The notes beneath the pieces are model-generated. The model searched no databases. It was not told the origin of the DNA and saw nothing but the letters and a program-made list of their open reading frames with translations. Source: Acanthaster planci (taxonomy: Eukaryota > Echinodermata > Asteroidea > Valvatida > Acanthasteridae). From it: 64,000 nt of DNA. The DNA lies in the NCBI RefSeq assembly GCF_001949145.1, contig NW_019091461.1, forward strand, positions 682,001-746,000, read 5' to 3'. Positions 22,601 through 37,600 of this stretch are shown in pieces (position 1 is the first letter of the stretch; the number at the start of each line of letters is the position of its first letter). Position numbers and translations under genes: made by a program.

Positions 22601-25600
22601 AAGTCGGGGTGGCGGTGAAGGAAGGACAGAACCTTAGGGCAGAGGGAGGACGAGAAGAAGAAACACAAAGGAATGGAAAGAGCAAAGGATGGGTGACAAG
22701 CAAGCGATGATGTGGGTGAGTGTGGGAGCATGCATGGGTGGCAGTGAAGTACAGACAAAGGCAACTGAACCTGGGGGGGGGTTCGTCCCGATTTTGGCTG
22801 GTTTAATTCTACAAGGAATTTTCCTTTTTATACGATTTAGTCGGGCTGGGTATAAAATTCCTAGCAGCTTTAAAATGCATCAGGTTGTAATGGAAAGGAC
22901 TCCGACATTTTTAATTTCTAAAGCAAATTTTGAATGGTAAGATGTTAAGTCACAACCTACATGTCTATACCATGTCATCTGGACAAAATTACCGAATCAA
23001 CTATACTACTTCTAATATGGAAAGCCCGATTACTGGCACGTAAACACTCTCCGAACAAAATACAATTTGCATTCTGAGCAGCTTTTCGTGCATTAACATG
23101 CATGCTCTCAAATCAAAATCACAACCTTTCACAGAGTAAGCTCTTCAGTGCTCTGCAGCCTACACAGAAACGTCTAGTTTTCAGGCAAGAGCCTTACTCA
23201 TGCATAATAACAGCAAATGCTCATGCTTTTCCAATTCCGATCTGAAAACCATCTTCGCCCGCTCAGATTATCCAACTCCATATTCATGCTCTTAATGTAA
23301 TTCATGAATGCTTTTTCATTTCCAGTAGACCAAAATTGAGGTTGAATAAACGAAAAAAAAAAATGTGTTTTTCCAGCAATATGTCACACCATGTTTCTCT
23401 TAAAAAGAAGAACGAACTACCAAAATATGCAAACTTTTGAAACAAGAGAATTTAGCACCGCATAGTCTAACATTCTTGTGGGGCACAATTCCATCCATGC
23501 CCTATTCTAGCAAAACTTTAAACAGTGACAGGACATAGTAAAACACACAATTGAAGGCATGACACTTTGTGTCATTACAGAGACAGAAAAATTGGCACGG
23601 CTACGTCAACTTGATGCACAGAAAAATTTAACAGACAGCATGTCTCCGGCCAAATGAAAGTCATTCTTTTTCAGTGAAAACAAAAAATCATGGAACCGAA
23701 AATATCCCCATGATGTCATTTCTGCATTTAATATCTACGTCTGTCGCTGGACATTATCTCTTTGACAATCTTTCAGTTCTCTTTTGAAAGATGTGCTAGT
23801 TGAGTCTCATTCCATATTTTGTTGGTGCTGTTGCAACTGGACACCAGACATTTGGAGGTAGGATAATGGGACCCTGCTTTGGGCCCTACATAAACAGGAT
23901 TGGCGAAGGGATATTTGGCCACACGATTGGGTTGCTGCGACCAAATTTCTACTTTTGCTACTTGTTCTAGACAAACTGCTTTGAAAAGGAATTGATGAGA
24001 CCTTATTTGGGACATTTTTGACAAGATGGGTGTGATGTGCAGACTATCCCAGCATTTGAGAAAATGTGACTAAAATCAGGACTTATTAACAAACTCGGCT
24101 TCAGTATAATAATAAACATCCCACTTTTTAAAACTTTGAAACTAACAATTTTATTCACAGGAAAAGCCAATCCATAGCTACCACAATATTTGAACTTATT
24201 CACATGTAACTTGAGTTTGTATTGAAATTGAAAATCAGCACAAACTTCCTGACACAGACATTTTCAATGTGCTAATTCAATGCCGTTTTATTTAACTTTG
24301 AAGAACAATATTTACCATTTTGGTCTGGGACTTAAAACACATCACGGTGCTAAATATGAACTTTCCATTCTACATAGAAACATGGACAAGCTACATAGAG
24401 GGGAATAAATTTCAGGGCTACCAAAAATTTCAGCCAATTGATGGATTGTTTAGGTTAGTAGGTTAAATGTTAATGTGTGGGGTTGTGACTGGTTTCGACG
24501 AGACTGCTCTTGAAAGGCACGGGAATGCTAGGATGTTAAATGTGGGATATTGAGAGAACGGAAGAAGAGATTTTAAAGAGAAGAGGTTGTTTTGTGCTGG
24601 TTTAAGAAAGTTGAGTAGGCCAGACAATCACTGATTTCCTGAAAATTTGTCTCAATGTGACTGGGATGCGCATGGAAGTCCGTTTGGGAAGGGAGAAACA
24701 CCTTACCTTGTTTTTCATGGTGATACGAACGCTACCGTTTTCAATGAAATAACACCCGTCGGCTTCATCACCCTACGAAAGAGACAAAAATCATTATTAA
24801 AAATGGGATGCAAACAGCACATACCTCTGATCTTGTCAAATCATGCAAATGATTACTTGTTTTAAATGAGCCTAGTGATGATGTCATTGTTGACACTGTG
24901 CGATTTTTGCTAATTACCTTACCTGGGCAATGATACACTCTCCGTCAGAGTACGTCTTGGTTTCTAAAGCGTCGGCAAGATTCATTCGCTCGTAGGGCTG
25001 ATTAATAAAAAAACAAAGGCCAAAATGACAGAAGTTTGAAAACCAATGTTTGAAGAATCTGTTTTAAAGAACAAAACTCATCAGAGACTGAAAGGTTTTC
25101 AGATAATTTCACAATGTCAAAGTCATGATTTGGCAAGCTATGCATATTTTGTATATGCTACCATGCCAATAGATGTGTACGGGGAAAAATATTTTGGAAA
25201 CAAGTTAAGTTTTGCCCCCTCCAAGAAAAGAATAAAAACTCACCCAGAGCAGGTCATATGATACAACACTGGGTGGCTCAAGTACACACTGAATGAGACA
25301 CACCGACAACCAGTGGGGACCCTAACGAGTGAACCAGTGAAAACTATACTGCCTACTGTCAAGTCAGCACAAATCCCAGGAGTGTCATTTTGGAGTCTGA
25401 ATAAAGATTACAAAACAATCAGTCTGGCCCAACTATTTTGGCACAACCAAAAATTTGAAAACAGCGTGTTACACATACTGTAGATAAAACCCAAGCTGGG
25501 ATGGCCCTCACAGTTAGGGCCGGTGAGGTCTTTCGTTCTCCCTCAACCTTCAGCTTTCATCTTGCACGTACCTCTAATGATTTCAGCATGGAAACATTCT

Positions 25601-28600
25601 CTAGTAGGGACTCGTACATCTTGCGCTTCTTGGCGGCGTTCTTCAGTACTATCCTCCGGAATGAGGATCGATCCTGAGAAAATCACAGGATGAACAATTA
25701 AACACCGATGACATTGGAATCAACCAAATCTCCCAGGGCAAGTTTGGCAAGGAAGTTTTTCTTAAGCCTCCAAACCCAATACTCTGCTGTTTCCAATGGT
25801 ATTGACGGACTGTGACCCCTAAGGACAATATCTGCATGGCCTCCAGGGGCACTGTTTCAGATCCTTAGTCATGGCCATTACTAAAATTCTGAAACTAAAA
25901 TAATAGTTTCAAATCAGTATGAAGAGCGGTAATCAAATCACCACGAGCCAATCACAAGTGATCTGGTCTCGATCTAAGTCACGAGCTAATAAAATGAACC
26001 ACCACAAAGAGAACTGTTTGTCATCGCTCATTCCCTCATTCAATACTTAGAGGATTTGATCAGTGTTGTGGCTGGGTCCAGTCACAAGTCCTTTCAAAAG
26101 ACAAGTCACGCGTAACAGGGTGTACAATGACACAGGACTGCTTTTGTCATGGCTTCTTTGACTTGCCCGGCACTTGTGATGGATTCGACCACAACACTAG
26201 AGTTGACCCTTGAGTGACTGGATTTCAGCTTTGGCATATCTGGACTTGAGTTCAAGTCTTTTTCTTTTTAACACAGGGTAAAGGGGGCTGGCATTGTTGG
26301 TGTGGGCTGCTGCAGATGCGAGTGGAAAGAAATCACAGGCCCAGGAAATATCTGTACCGATTCAAGCTTTGCTTGAAGTGTAGACAATTATACAACGCAG
26401 GTGGAAGAGGGAGTCCCAGGGAGAGGCTGTATGAGCAAAAGAACTGGAAAAATATCTCAGTCCTGGCCTTTAGAACAGTGACGGTGAAAGGTGTGACAAC
26501 ACTGCCAGATGAGTAGGTGTGCTTACCAATGCCCATAGTGAACCTGGTGTGGTGGCTACGATGGTCGCCGCTCTGGGCGTGTTGTACATGAGAGCCAGCT
26601 CTCCGAAGCTACCCGTGTTGTTGTAAGAGCCCACCTTGTTGCCGTTGACGAAGATGTCGTACATGCCACTGGAGAAAAAGGGGAAGCGGAGCAAGGGGGA
26701 GAGACAAACGGAATGGAGATTTTTCAAACTTTCATAAATTAGGATGGAAATGATGGCGGTAATGAAAGAACAGGTCAGTGATTACAGCGGCATCTGCAAT
26801 TCATATGACAGGAATGCTGAAATCGATGAAGAAATGCACCCAAAATGAACACCCAAGAATTGACCAGAGCCGAGTTGAACAATTCATGTGCTTAGGCAGC
26901 GTCTGTCAAAGACGGCATCACTGTTAAGCACAACATATCAATCTGGATTGGAAGAGCAGCATAAAGACAAAAAGGCCATAAAATCACTTTCAAAAGATGA
27001 TGTGAAGAGTGAAAATGATGGAAATATTACCCAAAGATGTACTAAGAAATTAAAACTCCAAAAAAAACCCCTCAAAACAAGCCCCCTCACCCCCCATCAC
27101 ACGGGTCCTTAGTATGTGAAAATTTTGAATATAAAAAAGAATCCAATGCTTCTTTGCCTATTTTGTGTACTACAGAAATGCTTAATCGTACTTGATAATA
27201 TGCAGCCCACTTACATGCAATTGTGAAGGTTTCTGTAGAATTATATCAAAAATTGATTTTACACTGGTGTCGCTTCGGGACAATATGACATTTGCATTAC
27301 CACTTTACCATGGAAACTACTAAATAAAAAACGCCAATGGATCAGGTGCCATTCTGAACATATAATGTGTATCACAGATCTTTCAAATTTGATATTTTAG
27401 GTCTCTCTTTCTTCTTTTTTTTTCCACAAGGACAAAGGCCAGGGAATTGGATGGAAAAACATCTTGGCATTTCTAAGGGAGGTTAGTGGCCGTAAGGCTT
27501 CTTCATCGCCTGTGAATGCCACCTTGCCTTGACAGCAGGCTAAGCAAAAAAAGCTAGTGATGGGGGGGAGCCACCTGTAATCAAATAACTTAACTGTTTG
27601 AACCACGCTCTGAACCTTCCTTAGCTATTCTTTCTCTCTTCCACCCCCCCCCGGAATTGCTGAGGATTTGTCGAGCGCCTTTGAGGGAGTTTGTTTACAG
27701 GCATACAATCATGCACGTACAGATGGTTGCAGATGGCAAAAATAACACTCGGTCAGCTGGGTTGGGCTGAACGCGTTGATAGTAATGAAGGATTCTGTTG
27801 GCGGTTTGCTGAGAGTGAAATCGACTTTGTGGAAGCATGCGGACGTGGCACGAGGTCCATGTAAGTTTGATTCCGAGCAGACGGAGCTGAGAGTGACGAG
27901 ACCAGGTGTTTTCTTTCTCCTTTTTCTTTTCTTTTTGTTTTGTTTTGGGGGAGGCCTGATGTTTTCCCAACCTCCCGGGGGAAGTGGCTGTGACTTACCT
28001 ATCGATGACGTAAAAATTGTCCCCATCGTCATCTTGGTCGATAATGTGCTCGTCTGGCTGGGTCTATCATAATACGGTAGCAGGTGGGGGAATGAGAAAA
28101 ATATCTGATTGGCATTTGAATGTTATTTTTGGGGGGAGGGGGGGTTGGGGGAGTGGCAATTGGGGACTTGGGGAGACGAATGCTACAGTGGAATGCTTCG
28201 AGAACGTTTGGGATATGCCAATAAAATCAAGTTGTGTCTTGAGGCACGGGGGAAAATTCCAAACAGCAAATTGTGGACAAAGTGCTGCCTCGGGAGAAAC
28301 AAGCTGTTGTAACTAAATTTTGATGCATGCGGAAGCTCGTACGTGTACATAGAGGAGCGGAGTGACTTGGTAAAACATCTGAGCCAGATATTTTGGGAAT
28401 GCAAATTAGACAACATTGGTGTGCCAGAAACAAGACTTGGGTTGGAAAAATGTCTTGGTTCGTGTATTGAAGGAGACGCTTGCAGAGAAAAGTAAATTTC
28501 AAAACTCAGAAGTTTTGGGTCAAACGGTTAAAAAAGCCTCCTCTATTCACTCAATCCGGTTACTGTATACGATCAAGAGATAGGAGTGGCCCTTACTGTA

Positions 28601-31600
28601 ATGGTCTTGATCACAAAGACACTCTCTTATTCTCTTAGCAAAGCTTAAACCATGCCAGCAAAAAAGGGATCCAAAATGAATCACATCGAATCACATCATG
28701 ATATATATCTTATACATGTATAGGATGCTGCGTGGCTCGGGGGAAACCAAACAGCCAAATTCTAATGCTTCTTTTTGCTGGCCCTTGAAGTTTGGTTTGG
28801 TTTGCAAGGGAAGAACTGGGGTTCAGTGCTCTTACCCGCTTCTCAAACATGGCATCCAGTACTTCTTGCATTTGTTCCTGCATGAAACAAAGACAAAAAT
28901 GACAAACTAAAGAGTGCGCTTTGGAAAATATGCAACAAAAAAATCTCATCAGCATCCAGGGATTATCTCCAATTTTTGTACCCCACCCATAATGCGGAAG
29001 TGCAGCTCAAAGAAGCGCATGAGGACATGCTTGAAATAACGCAAACAGCAAGTCAGAGATTTGTTCTTGGCAGGACCAAGACGCTTAAATGCATTTGCTG
29101 CCACCACTAATGCTCGTTTTTTTCACACTCCTGATGAAAAATTCTAGATCAGTTCATTGCACAATATTACACAAGAAATAAACATTCCTAATGAAACTTC
29201 AAGTCTGAAATGAAGACAACGTATGTATTTCTGTGAATTTCTTTCTTCGCTGGTTGGTTTCAGAACAACAGACTTCTTTGGAAAACATCTGTAGGAAATA
29301 CTGGGTATCGTGGAATTGAAGCTCAACCTCAAGCCCCGGGAAAGGCGGCGGAGGGTGAGGGGACAGAAACCCTGACTCTGCTCCAGCCAGCGCACAGGCC
29401 ATCATTCTGGCTGGAGTCCACCCCTCCCCCACTGCATTCAGCCCTGCAACCTGGGCAGACCTGGAACCCGTCCTTGATAATAAGAAGAGCCTGCTGTCAA
29501 GGGCATGAATCAGACTTGTCTGCTTGACTGGCTCAAAAAAAATTAACATTGGCAGAATCACTGATAGTCAGAGACGGGTAATTGAGTAAACCCTAAATGG
29601 ATTATGGTCAGCGGCGACAACGTACAACATGCAAGCTGGGATTTTCGTGCCAACTGCTGTCACTGTAAAACGAATTACGCTAATGATTATGTAGCCGCTG
29701 AAGCCCCGTGAAATGAACAGATCTGACAAGGGGAGCCAGCGCTCTCCCTCTGATATAAATGTATGCAATTAACGATAGCAGTGATACCATGGAGGGAGTG
29801 CACAAAAACAAGACATCTTGACGAGTGGTTCTAAGACGTACAATTTGTGTAGCCTTGGGTCTGAACTTAGAAAAGGCCACGTCATTATGCCTCAACTAAG
29901 GTGTGCTTCTGGTCTAATATACATGTACCGGTGGTCACAGCAAACCTAAAACGTGTTATCATAAACATTATTAAAGCCCTAATTTTGCTGAAACTCAAGG
30001 GAGCAGTAGGTCTGTATTTTTGTGATGAAAGAAGACAAATATATGCTTTACAAGTACAAAGGGAAAAACTACATGGAAATTTAACAGGATTATCTACTCT
30101 AATTTACTTATTTCTGCTTTTTGTGCTTATTGCTACATTTTCTTTGTATCTGAATAAGCTTTCTCCCCTTTTCAAGCAGGTGTTTCCAAAATATATGTAC
30201 TTGTATAGCAATGGGCGACATAATGATAAACACGCATCATTACTAGACCTTATTATGAATGCTGGTTCTGCATGCTAGATAGCAACAACAAAGAGCCATC
30301 TCGCACTTAATCACCACCAACAGATGTAATGATATCAACTGCACGATTAATAATTAATCGCTGGTCTCCCTTCCTGGGCTGGGTTAGAGAGTGCGGCCCC
30401 AGGTTGCTATGAGTAACTGGTGCTTCGCACTGCTACGGATGCGTAGAGGCCTGAATCAACATTAAAAAAAAAAACAACCTCGGTGTAATCATAATGGACA
30501 AGTGGCACAGAGACACTTGCTGTAGCCCAATTTCTCTAAACACAAAAAGGGGTGGGGGGGGAACCGAATGAATTTTAATTAGAGAGGGAAAAGTGGTGCC
30601 TATTGATTGTCGGCCTTCATTCAGCCATGGGAACAAATGTGCGCTAACAACCATGTTAATACGCACCTGTACTTATTGGAAAACATGTGCCGTCAATGAG
30701 GAAATGAGGTGGTATATTTAAGGCCTTAAGGACATGTTCCATTGATTTTAAATTTTTCCCCCTTAAATTAATTTTTATTCACAAGGCTCTCAATCATCCT
30801 TGCTACAACCTAAAGCTCAATTGGCTGTAAGAGACCTACGTGACAAGAACCTAAAAACTGCCGTCTGCTCTGCAGAAGGGCCAAAGGAAAAAAATATGTT
30901 TTTAAGACATTTTTGATGTGAAACTTATTTCAGACATACAAGGCCTTGACACAAGAACCATGGATAATGACAACAGCTCTTGAAAAAAATGTTGTCTGCG
31001 CTTAGCCTTCTCTGACCAGTTGAAATGTACTCGAATTCAGGAAAGGCATCTGGTGGTAAAAATTCATAACAATATTGTGTTCAATTTATATCAATACGAG
31101 TCAGTTGCTTGGCAAACCCACAGTAAACACATTTCCTGCAAGTGTCTCCAAATGGCGCAGGACAACAGAGGGAGCCGACAGGAAGATGAATAAAGCTGAC
31201 CATGTTTTGAGTCTCCACGGCAACCAGGTGCTTCATCAAAGGCAAAATGCCCGACAGGACTACACTGAGCGTACATGATGGAGTAGTCCACCACCTGTGC
31301 CTTTCCCTACTGAAACCTTGCCAGGGAATATTTAATTTTGAAACATTCAACAAAATGCCATGAAGATCTGGAATTTTATTTTGAGGGAGTTTACTCACAT
31401 CGTACTCTGGTAGGTTTTCGGGGGGGAGGGCAGGGGAAAGAAGGGAGGAAGGGGTTATTCTGTTCATAATACTCAGACTGCCCGCCGTCAATCGCAAGTT
31501 TCCTCCTGATGAAATGGCGCAGGTAATATTTGGCTACAATCCTAAGCAGTTACGTGTAGGCCCTGAATGATGCGACATTTTTAAATATGTGTTCCAAGGT

Positions 31601-34600
31601 TGAAATGGGTAGTGTCAACTTCAAGTTGAAAAGGTTGTGCTACTGAGTTCCCATCTTGACTATCATGACTCTGCCTTGACACAAGGCTCGTGACTTGAGT
31701 TTTGTTTTTTTGTTAATACTAGCAATTCCATTGCGGAAAAAGGTTGAAACTTGAGGTATCAGTCTGCCCTGAGCTGAAGTGCACCCCCAATTGGCGAAAG
31801 GCAGGTGGTTACCAGTGGGTTCTTGCACGCATTTCTGTGTGTACGCTAAGACCATACATGCCGGAGTAAATTAGTTACGCGTACTCAGCGTGCTCCACGT
31901 CAAACGCGCATGAGGCGCGCCTATGCAGTGAGTACCCAAAAAAACACGCCCTCTTTTGTTGTGCCCGGAGCGGATGGTAATGCAATCCCAATGATTGCCC
32001 ATGGTAATTTGCCTGTTTACCTCAGGCAGGAATGTGTGGCCTATGTATCTAATAGTGTAAATGCCGTTATAAATAAAACTAGTGTTTCTGATTACTGCTG
32101 TGACACAGTTATACATTTCCTGAAAACAGCATACATGTATATACCCATACATGTACCTGTGCTCAAATGCTCGGAGTAACGCACAAATTTCAAACTAGGC
32201 ATTTACATGTAAACGAGCCAATTGTGACACAGGCTCACAACCACTCTGGAAATTTTGGATTCATCTCTCTTCTCATGTCTTATTTCTAACTCTTTGCATA
32301 ACTAACAAAGATACCACACCCAAGACCCCCACTGGGCTTTAACAGTTTTCCAGCTCCTGAGTTTTTTACATATTCATTTTTTTCCCATTGCAAAGATACT
32401 TTACAGATTAATTACTTGAGTATAATATCGTTCCACTAATGACCTTGGAAACTCCAGCAGGCAAAAGGAGGCCTCTAATGCATATTTGTCAATGTTTATT
32501 TTATGTGTGATTGTCTGATTTTAACTCATTTATATGACGGTGCCACATCAGAAGTAATAAAAGCCACTGCCTGAGTGAAGACTGTGGTATTATGTGGGTT
32601 CATTAAGTTAAAAATGGGAACGAATTCAGCCGCAGAGAAAACAAGAATCCTACTATTTCTTTGAAATGTTTCTCGCATTGCCTCGATGGTTCTCCAACAT
32701 CTGCCTTTCCTCCTATGGCTGGCGTTACTGATTCCTCCGCACCTGAAACGTGACAGTCTCTCGACAGGCTCAGAGTGACAGGGCTGTACTCTCACACGAC
32801 GATGCCCGCAGGTCAGAGACAAGCCACTAGCTAAAACCCTTCCCCCCATCTCGCTGCTGCTGCAGCAACTGTCAGGTCTGGTTCAGGCTGTGTTTCTGAT
32901 TTTTCTGTCTTGATCAATCTGCGGTACATGGTTGAGTTGCCAAACTCCCCGGATGGACAGACACTGTTGATACATGTATGGCTGCCTAGCAACAGCATGG
33001 CAGACAGCGCCTACTGAACAGTGCTCTATGTGCCTCAGCAGGCAAAGTTCCAAAGGCCTGTGCAAATCTAGTTAAGATGTGGTCTTGAGATTTGCTAATG
33101 TATCTTACATGTAGCATAAATGAAACCTAACAAAACCCACCCTCTTTTACATACCTTTTCTAGTGCTCTAAACAAGAGGATGTTCTTCACAGATGCTGCT
33201 AGTCTGGCCCTCTGTTCGTCTGTCTTGGGGAACACCACCTGCCAAGGGAGAAAGTTTTTTCAACTGTTTAAAAGTGTCAGAAAAACATCCCCTCCAAAAC
33301 TCCCCCAAACTTAATGCACAACAGAAACAAACACCTTCAATTGCAATAGCCTCTATGGAAAACACTGTAATGGAAACCACTGAATGGTGTCATCTCAGCA
33401 TCTTTATTTCAATGATTAAAAAAAAAAAAGATTTAAAAAGGAAATACCTCACTCTTGTTCGTATGCTTTACTCACTCAATAATTACCGCATGCATGTACA
33501 CACATACATATTTATATCCACATAATTTCCTCCAGGTGTCATTTCAAAAGCCATAATAACTTTTGCATGCTCACAATACCTATTCTTCAAGCAATCCCAT
33601 GGTTACCCTATTTATTCAGATATAAACCATTGATTTTTGCTTTTCTAAAGAGTCAGTCAATATGTATACGAAGAAGTCATGTTTTTCCCCGCTTGGAAAG
33701 AACAATTCATCAGGAATGAGTTAAAATGAAACAGTACATGGTCTGTGTTGACCCCAAAGTTAACATCTCATAAATTCTGAACGACTGGCTTTGGAAATCT
33801 TTCAAGGACAGATTGATCATTGCACGCCTGATTGCCGACATGGAAAGCCCCCCGTATTTTTGTACTTTTCCTCCCTCCAATACTCTTTGGCGGCGTTCCG
33901 GAAAGGGTGGTACAGTCAAATTGGGGTGCTGCACGCTGTGTTTTGCTAGGCACCTGAGTCATCACAATGCAACACAAATATTCACTTCCTCTTCCTCACT
34001 CTGACGCATGTGTTCACAGTTCATGAGTAACATCAGTGTTGACTCGGCACTGCACAAATGTTATCCCGTGTCAGTGTGCATCGCCTCTCAGCCAAAACAC
34101 CCTCTTCTACAATTGGCAATTGCAAACCACGTATTTGGACAAGAGTGCGATGGGAGTAATCGGCAGTTCATTCACCTGTCGTTTAACGTCATTACTGAGG
34201 GTTGCTTGTTTGCTTGTTTACTCTTCGCATGTTGGCACTTACAACGGGCACAATATGTTTTACTGTACGGTACTGCAGTGCACCGTCGTTTCATTTTGAT
34301 CTTTTCGAATCTTTGGGAGAAACTGCGTTAATGACAGTATGAGACAATGTGCTGCACAGCAAGGAGAATTTATCAACAGCCATCTAAAAATAATCAGCAA
34401 TAAAAAGTTTCTCATCAAGAGGATTGTACTAAAGTGTCATTCGGCCACCAGAATTAAAAGCCTTTACTGCGGTGGCACAACGCTCGTGGACAGGTGGTAC
34501 GCGCGCGTTACATGCTTCTTCGACCAACAGCGAAAAGCTGAAGAATGTGCGTGTGAGTGCGGCGCCACTGCAGTTAGGGCGTCTAATCAGATTACAGTTT

Positions 34601-37600
34601 ATAGCAAATTACTTGGAGTGAGATCCAGCGTAAAAAAAAGTTGCTTTCTGAGCTGTTCACAAATTTTATTCGCTTTGCACCGTCCTTTTTCACTGTGTAC
34701 ATGTATATACGTGGAGCGCAAGCTGGCAAAACAGGAACTCAGGAAACACACAGCAGAACATTTTGGTGTCATGGGAAGTTGTTGGGATGAGTTCAAGGTT
34801 CTTCCAGTAAAGAAATGAGCGTCCGCTAGTGGAAAGGAAATGTTGAATTGACTGAAACAAAGTCCTGTACAAAAACAAGCCAACAGTAGGAACGCTGCTG
34901 AAGAGTACCAGTAGGAAGCAGTAGGAGCACTGGAAAGATGGACTGTGGGTTGGGGGGGGTGCGGCTCCAGCAATCTTGGCTGTTCACAATTTGAGGAGGA
35001 GACCTGGGACGGGCTGAAATATGCCTTTATCTGATAATGATGGGAATGAACATGTTCATGTATGTATCCACATGTGCACACTATTCAGTGGCTACACGTA
35101 TGTATACACTTTTTGCACATCACTGACATAAACCTGGCTGTGTATTGAAATTCAGCATGTCTGTTAGAAACCTACGGCTATACCTTCTGATGCTGATGAG
35201 ATCATGGCTCACATACATGTACATGAGCAGAGAACCAAACCGGGAAGGGGCACAGTGACAAGACTCAGACAGAGTGACCTGAATAAGTCCGGCCGCTTAC
35301 CTTTGGCTCATTCTCACTTTCATCGTCGGCTTCCGGATCATAGCGCTCTGCACACACTACAAAACAAATGAGAAATATGCACACATTGAGATCAATGTAA
35401 ACTCTACGCGAATGATGCACTGTGGTTATTAAAAGATTGATTTCACACAGCTACTTGAACTTTGAGTGCTGCACATTTGCCGAGTGGAGTTCTATGACTG
35501 AGCTCTCACAGAGGTACACTAAAGTCCTGTCAGAAATGTAACATTATGCTGTCAAAGGTTCTAAATGCAGGCATGACATATCACTTTGATCAACAAGCGT
35601 CAACCAAGACCTGAATATTTTCTGTTGAGGTGTGCATACCGGTACAAAACAAGATACCATTATTAACTAATCAAAGAAAGGGCAAAATGCAGTGCTTACA
35701 AAAAATTTTTTTCCTTCTTTATATGCACCATGTGTGCATGCATTTTATTATCCCTTTATCATTTTCATTTGCTGGGCATGTAACGTTCCTTTTAAGCTTT
35801 CAATTCAGCACAACCGAAAACGGGCACAGTGAACTACAGGTTAAGGAGTGAGGCAGGGGTGTCAGTTTCACCACGTAAACAAAGTCTAAAATTCAGAGGG
35901 GTGCGTGAGACTCAAGGGGGAACCCAACACCACAGACATTCAATTTCATTCCATTTGAACTGACACAAGCTGTCTGGTACAGTTACTGAGAGAAAGAAAC
36001 ATAAAGGACATAAAGGCATATGGAATTGCACATGCACCTATACGTACATGTACTGTACATGTATGCACCTACGTGTACCAGTACACATGAGCTGAGCATG
36101 AACAGTACAGATGCAAAATACAGTTTGGGTACATCCCTGCAGCACAGACATGTACATGGTGTGCTTGTGTACATGCAAGGGCACCCTTGACTGTGTTCAA
36201 ATTTATTTTCTTTTTGGACAAACAGGTGTACCGGTTTCTGAAAGTATCGTTCAGGTACTAGTACATGATGGCTAGGCCTTTTAACATGCATGAACCAGTA
36301 CTGCACCCATTTGATTTGCTGCTCTCTGCACTTGAAACTCTGAAGAACCAGATCTCTTTCTCTTTGGAATCTGCACTTTGTCTTGTACAAACAAAACAAC
36401 TGGATACCATTTCTTTCGGTAGTACTCCAAGCTACATGTACCCTGTATGACCAAGTTCAATGGTAAGCTACATGTATGTACATGTACCGTACGTACAGTA
36501 TACATGTTCATGGACATGTAAATCTGTACGTGTTTTTACAAATACACAGGTTGGCTCTAAGAACACTAACAATGTAATTTATACTACTTCTGATGGATGG
36601 GGGACATACTCAGAAGTGGCGATCTCGTGCACACAGGAAAAACTACCATTATAAAGTCTTTTTACAGAGCACTAAAAATTCCACTTCAATTAGAAACTAA
36701 TAGCAAACACGATTTAATGGGATTTTCTAAAGAAAAAAATGAACAACGCCAGAAAACCTGAGAGATCATCAAAGTCGCACCCTTGTACATTGTCAATGTC
36801 TCGCTCACACTTCTTGCTACCAAGGCCATTTGTGTGCACGCATGCATAAATATGAATTTATTACATGTAGTGAACAGGTCTACTGTATGCCATCGTTTAC
36901 ATACTTAGGCCTAGGTGTAGGCCTACCAGACATGTGTACATGTGATTACTTCATGAAAACATGTAAATGGTTTGTCAAGATTTTGGTAGAAATAATTCCA
37001 GCAGAAAATGGGCTCTAATAAGAAAAGGATGGAAGAAAATAATCACAAAGAAGTTCCAATGTGTCCTTATGCATCAGGTGCACTTCTAAGTAAAAAACAG
37101 CCCGAGATAAAAATGTACCGGTACACGTACAGTGCAAGTACATGTACATGTAGGATGGCCTAAATTCAACCGATGTACCAGTAACTGTGCAAACCACATG
37201 AATTATAAACTCACTGTACTGTAAATGTGGATCATGGAACTGATGCTGATTACTTTTATCAATGGTGCATGGTCATCTTGGTCATATATTAATTACATAT
37301 CAGTGTTTTGGGAGTGACTAGTAAATCCTTGTAAATCTGTCTGAATTCCCATCTATACATTCGTTTCACACGCATTATTACAGGTACAAACAGGTGTTTG
37401 AAAACCATGTTTGCTGTGCAGTGTCCCAGTTCACCAGGTTCTCTGATTAAAACTCAACTGTAAATTTAACTTTGTTCCATACCAAATTAATTGAATCTTC
37501 ATTTTAAATTTGGCACCGGATAATTTGGCCTCCTAACGACGTCTGATCGATTCCAAGCCTGGAAGCTAACAGCAAGGCCGTTTAGGCCAACCAACATGTA

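Noticed and set aside
31081-31497. 138-codon open frame on the minus strand
   Set aside because: Intronic, and broken by the strong pyrimidine tract and GTGAGT donor; only the possible microexon was kept.
34339-35081. Overlapping 159- and 160-codon frames on opposite strands
   Set aside because: Both lie in a PRKAR2 intron, lack splice signals in phase and have no family likeness.
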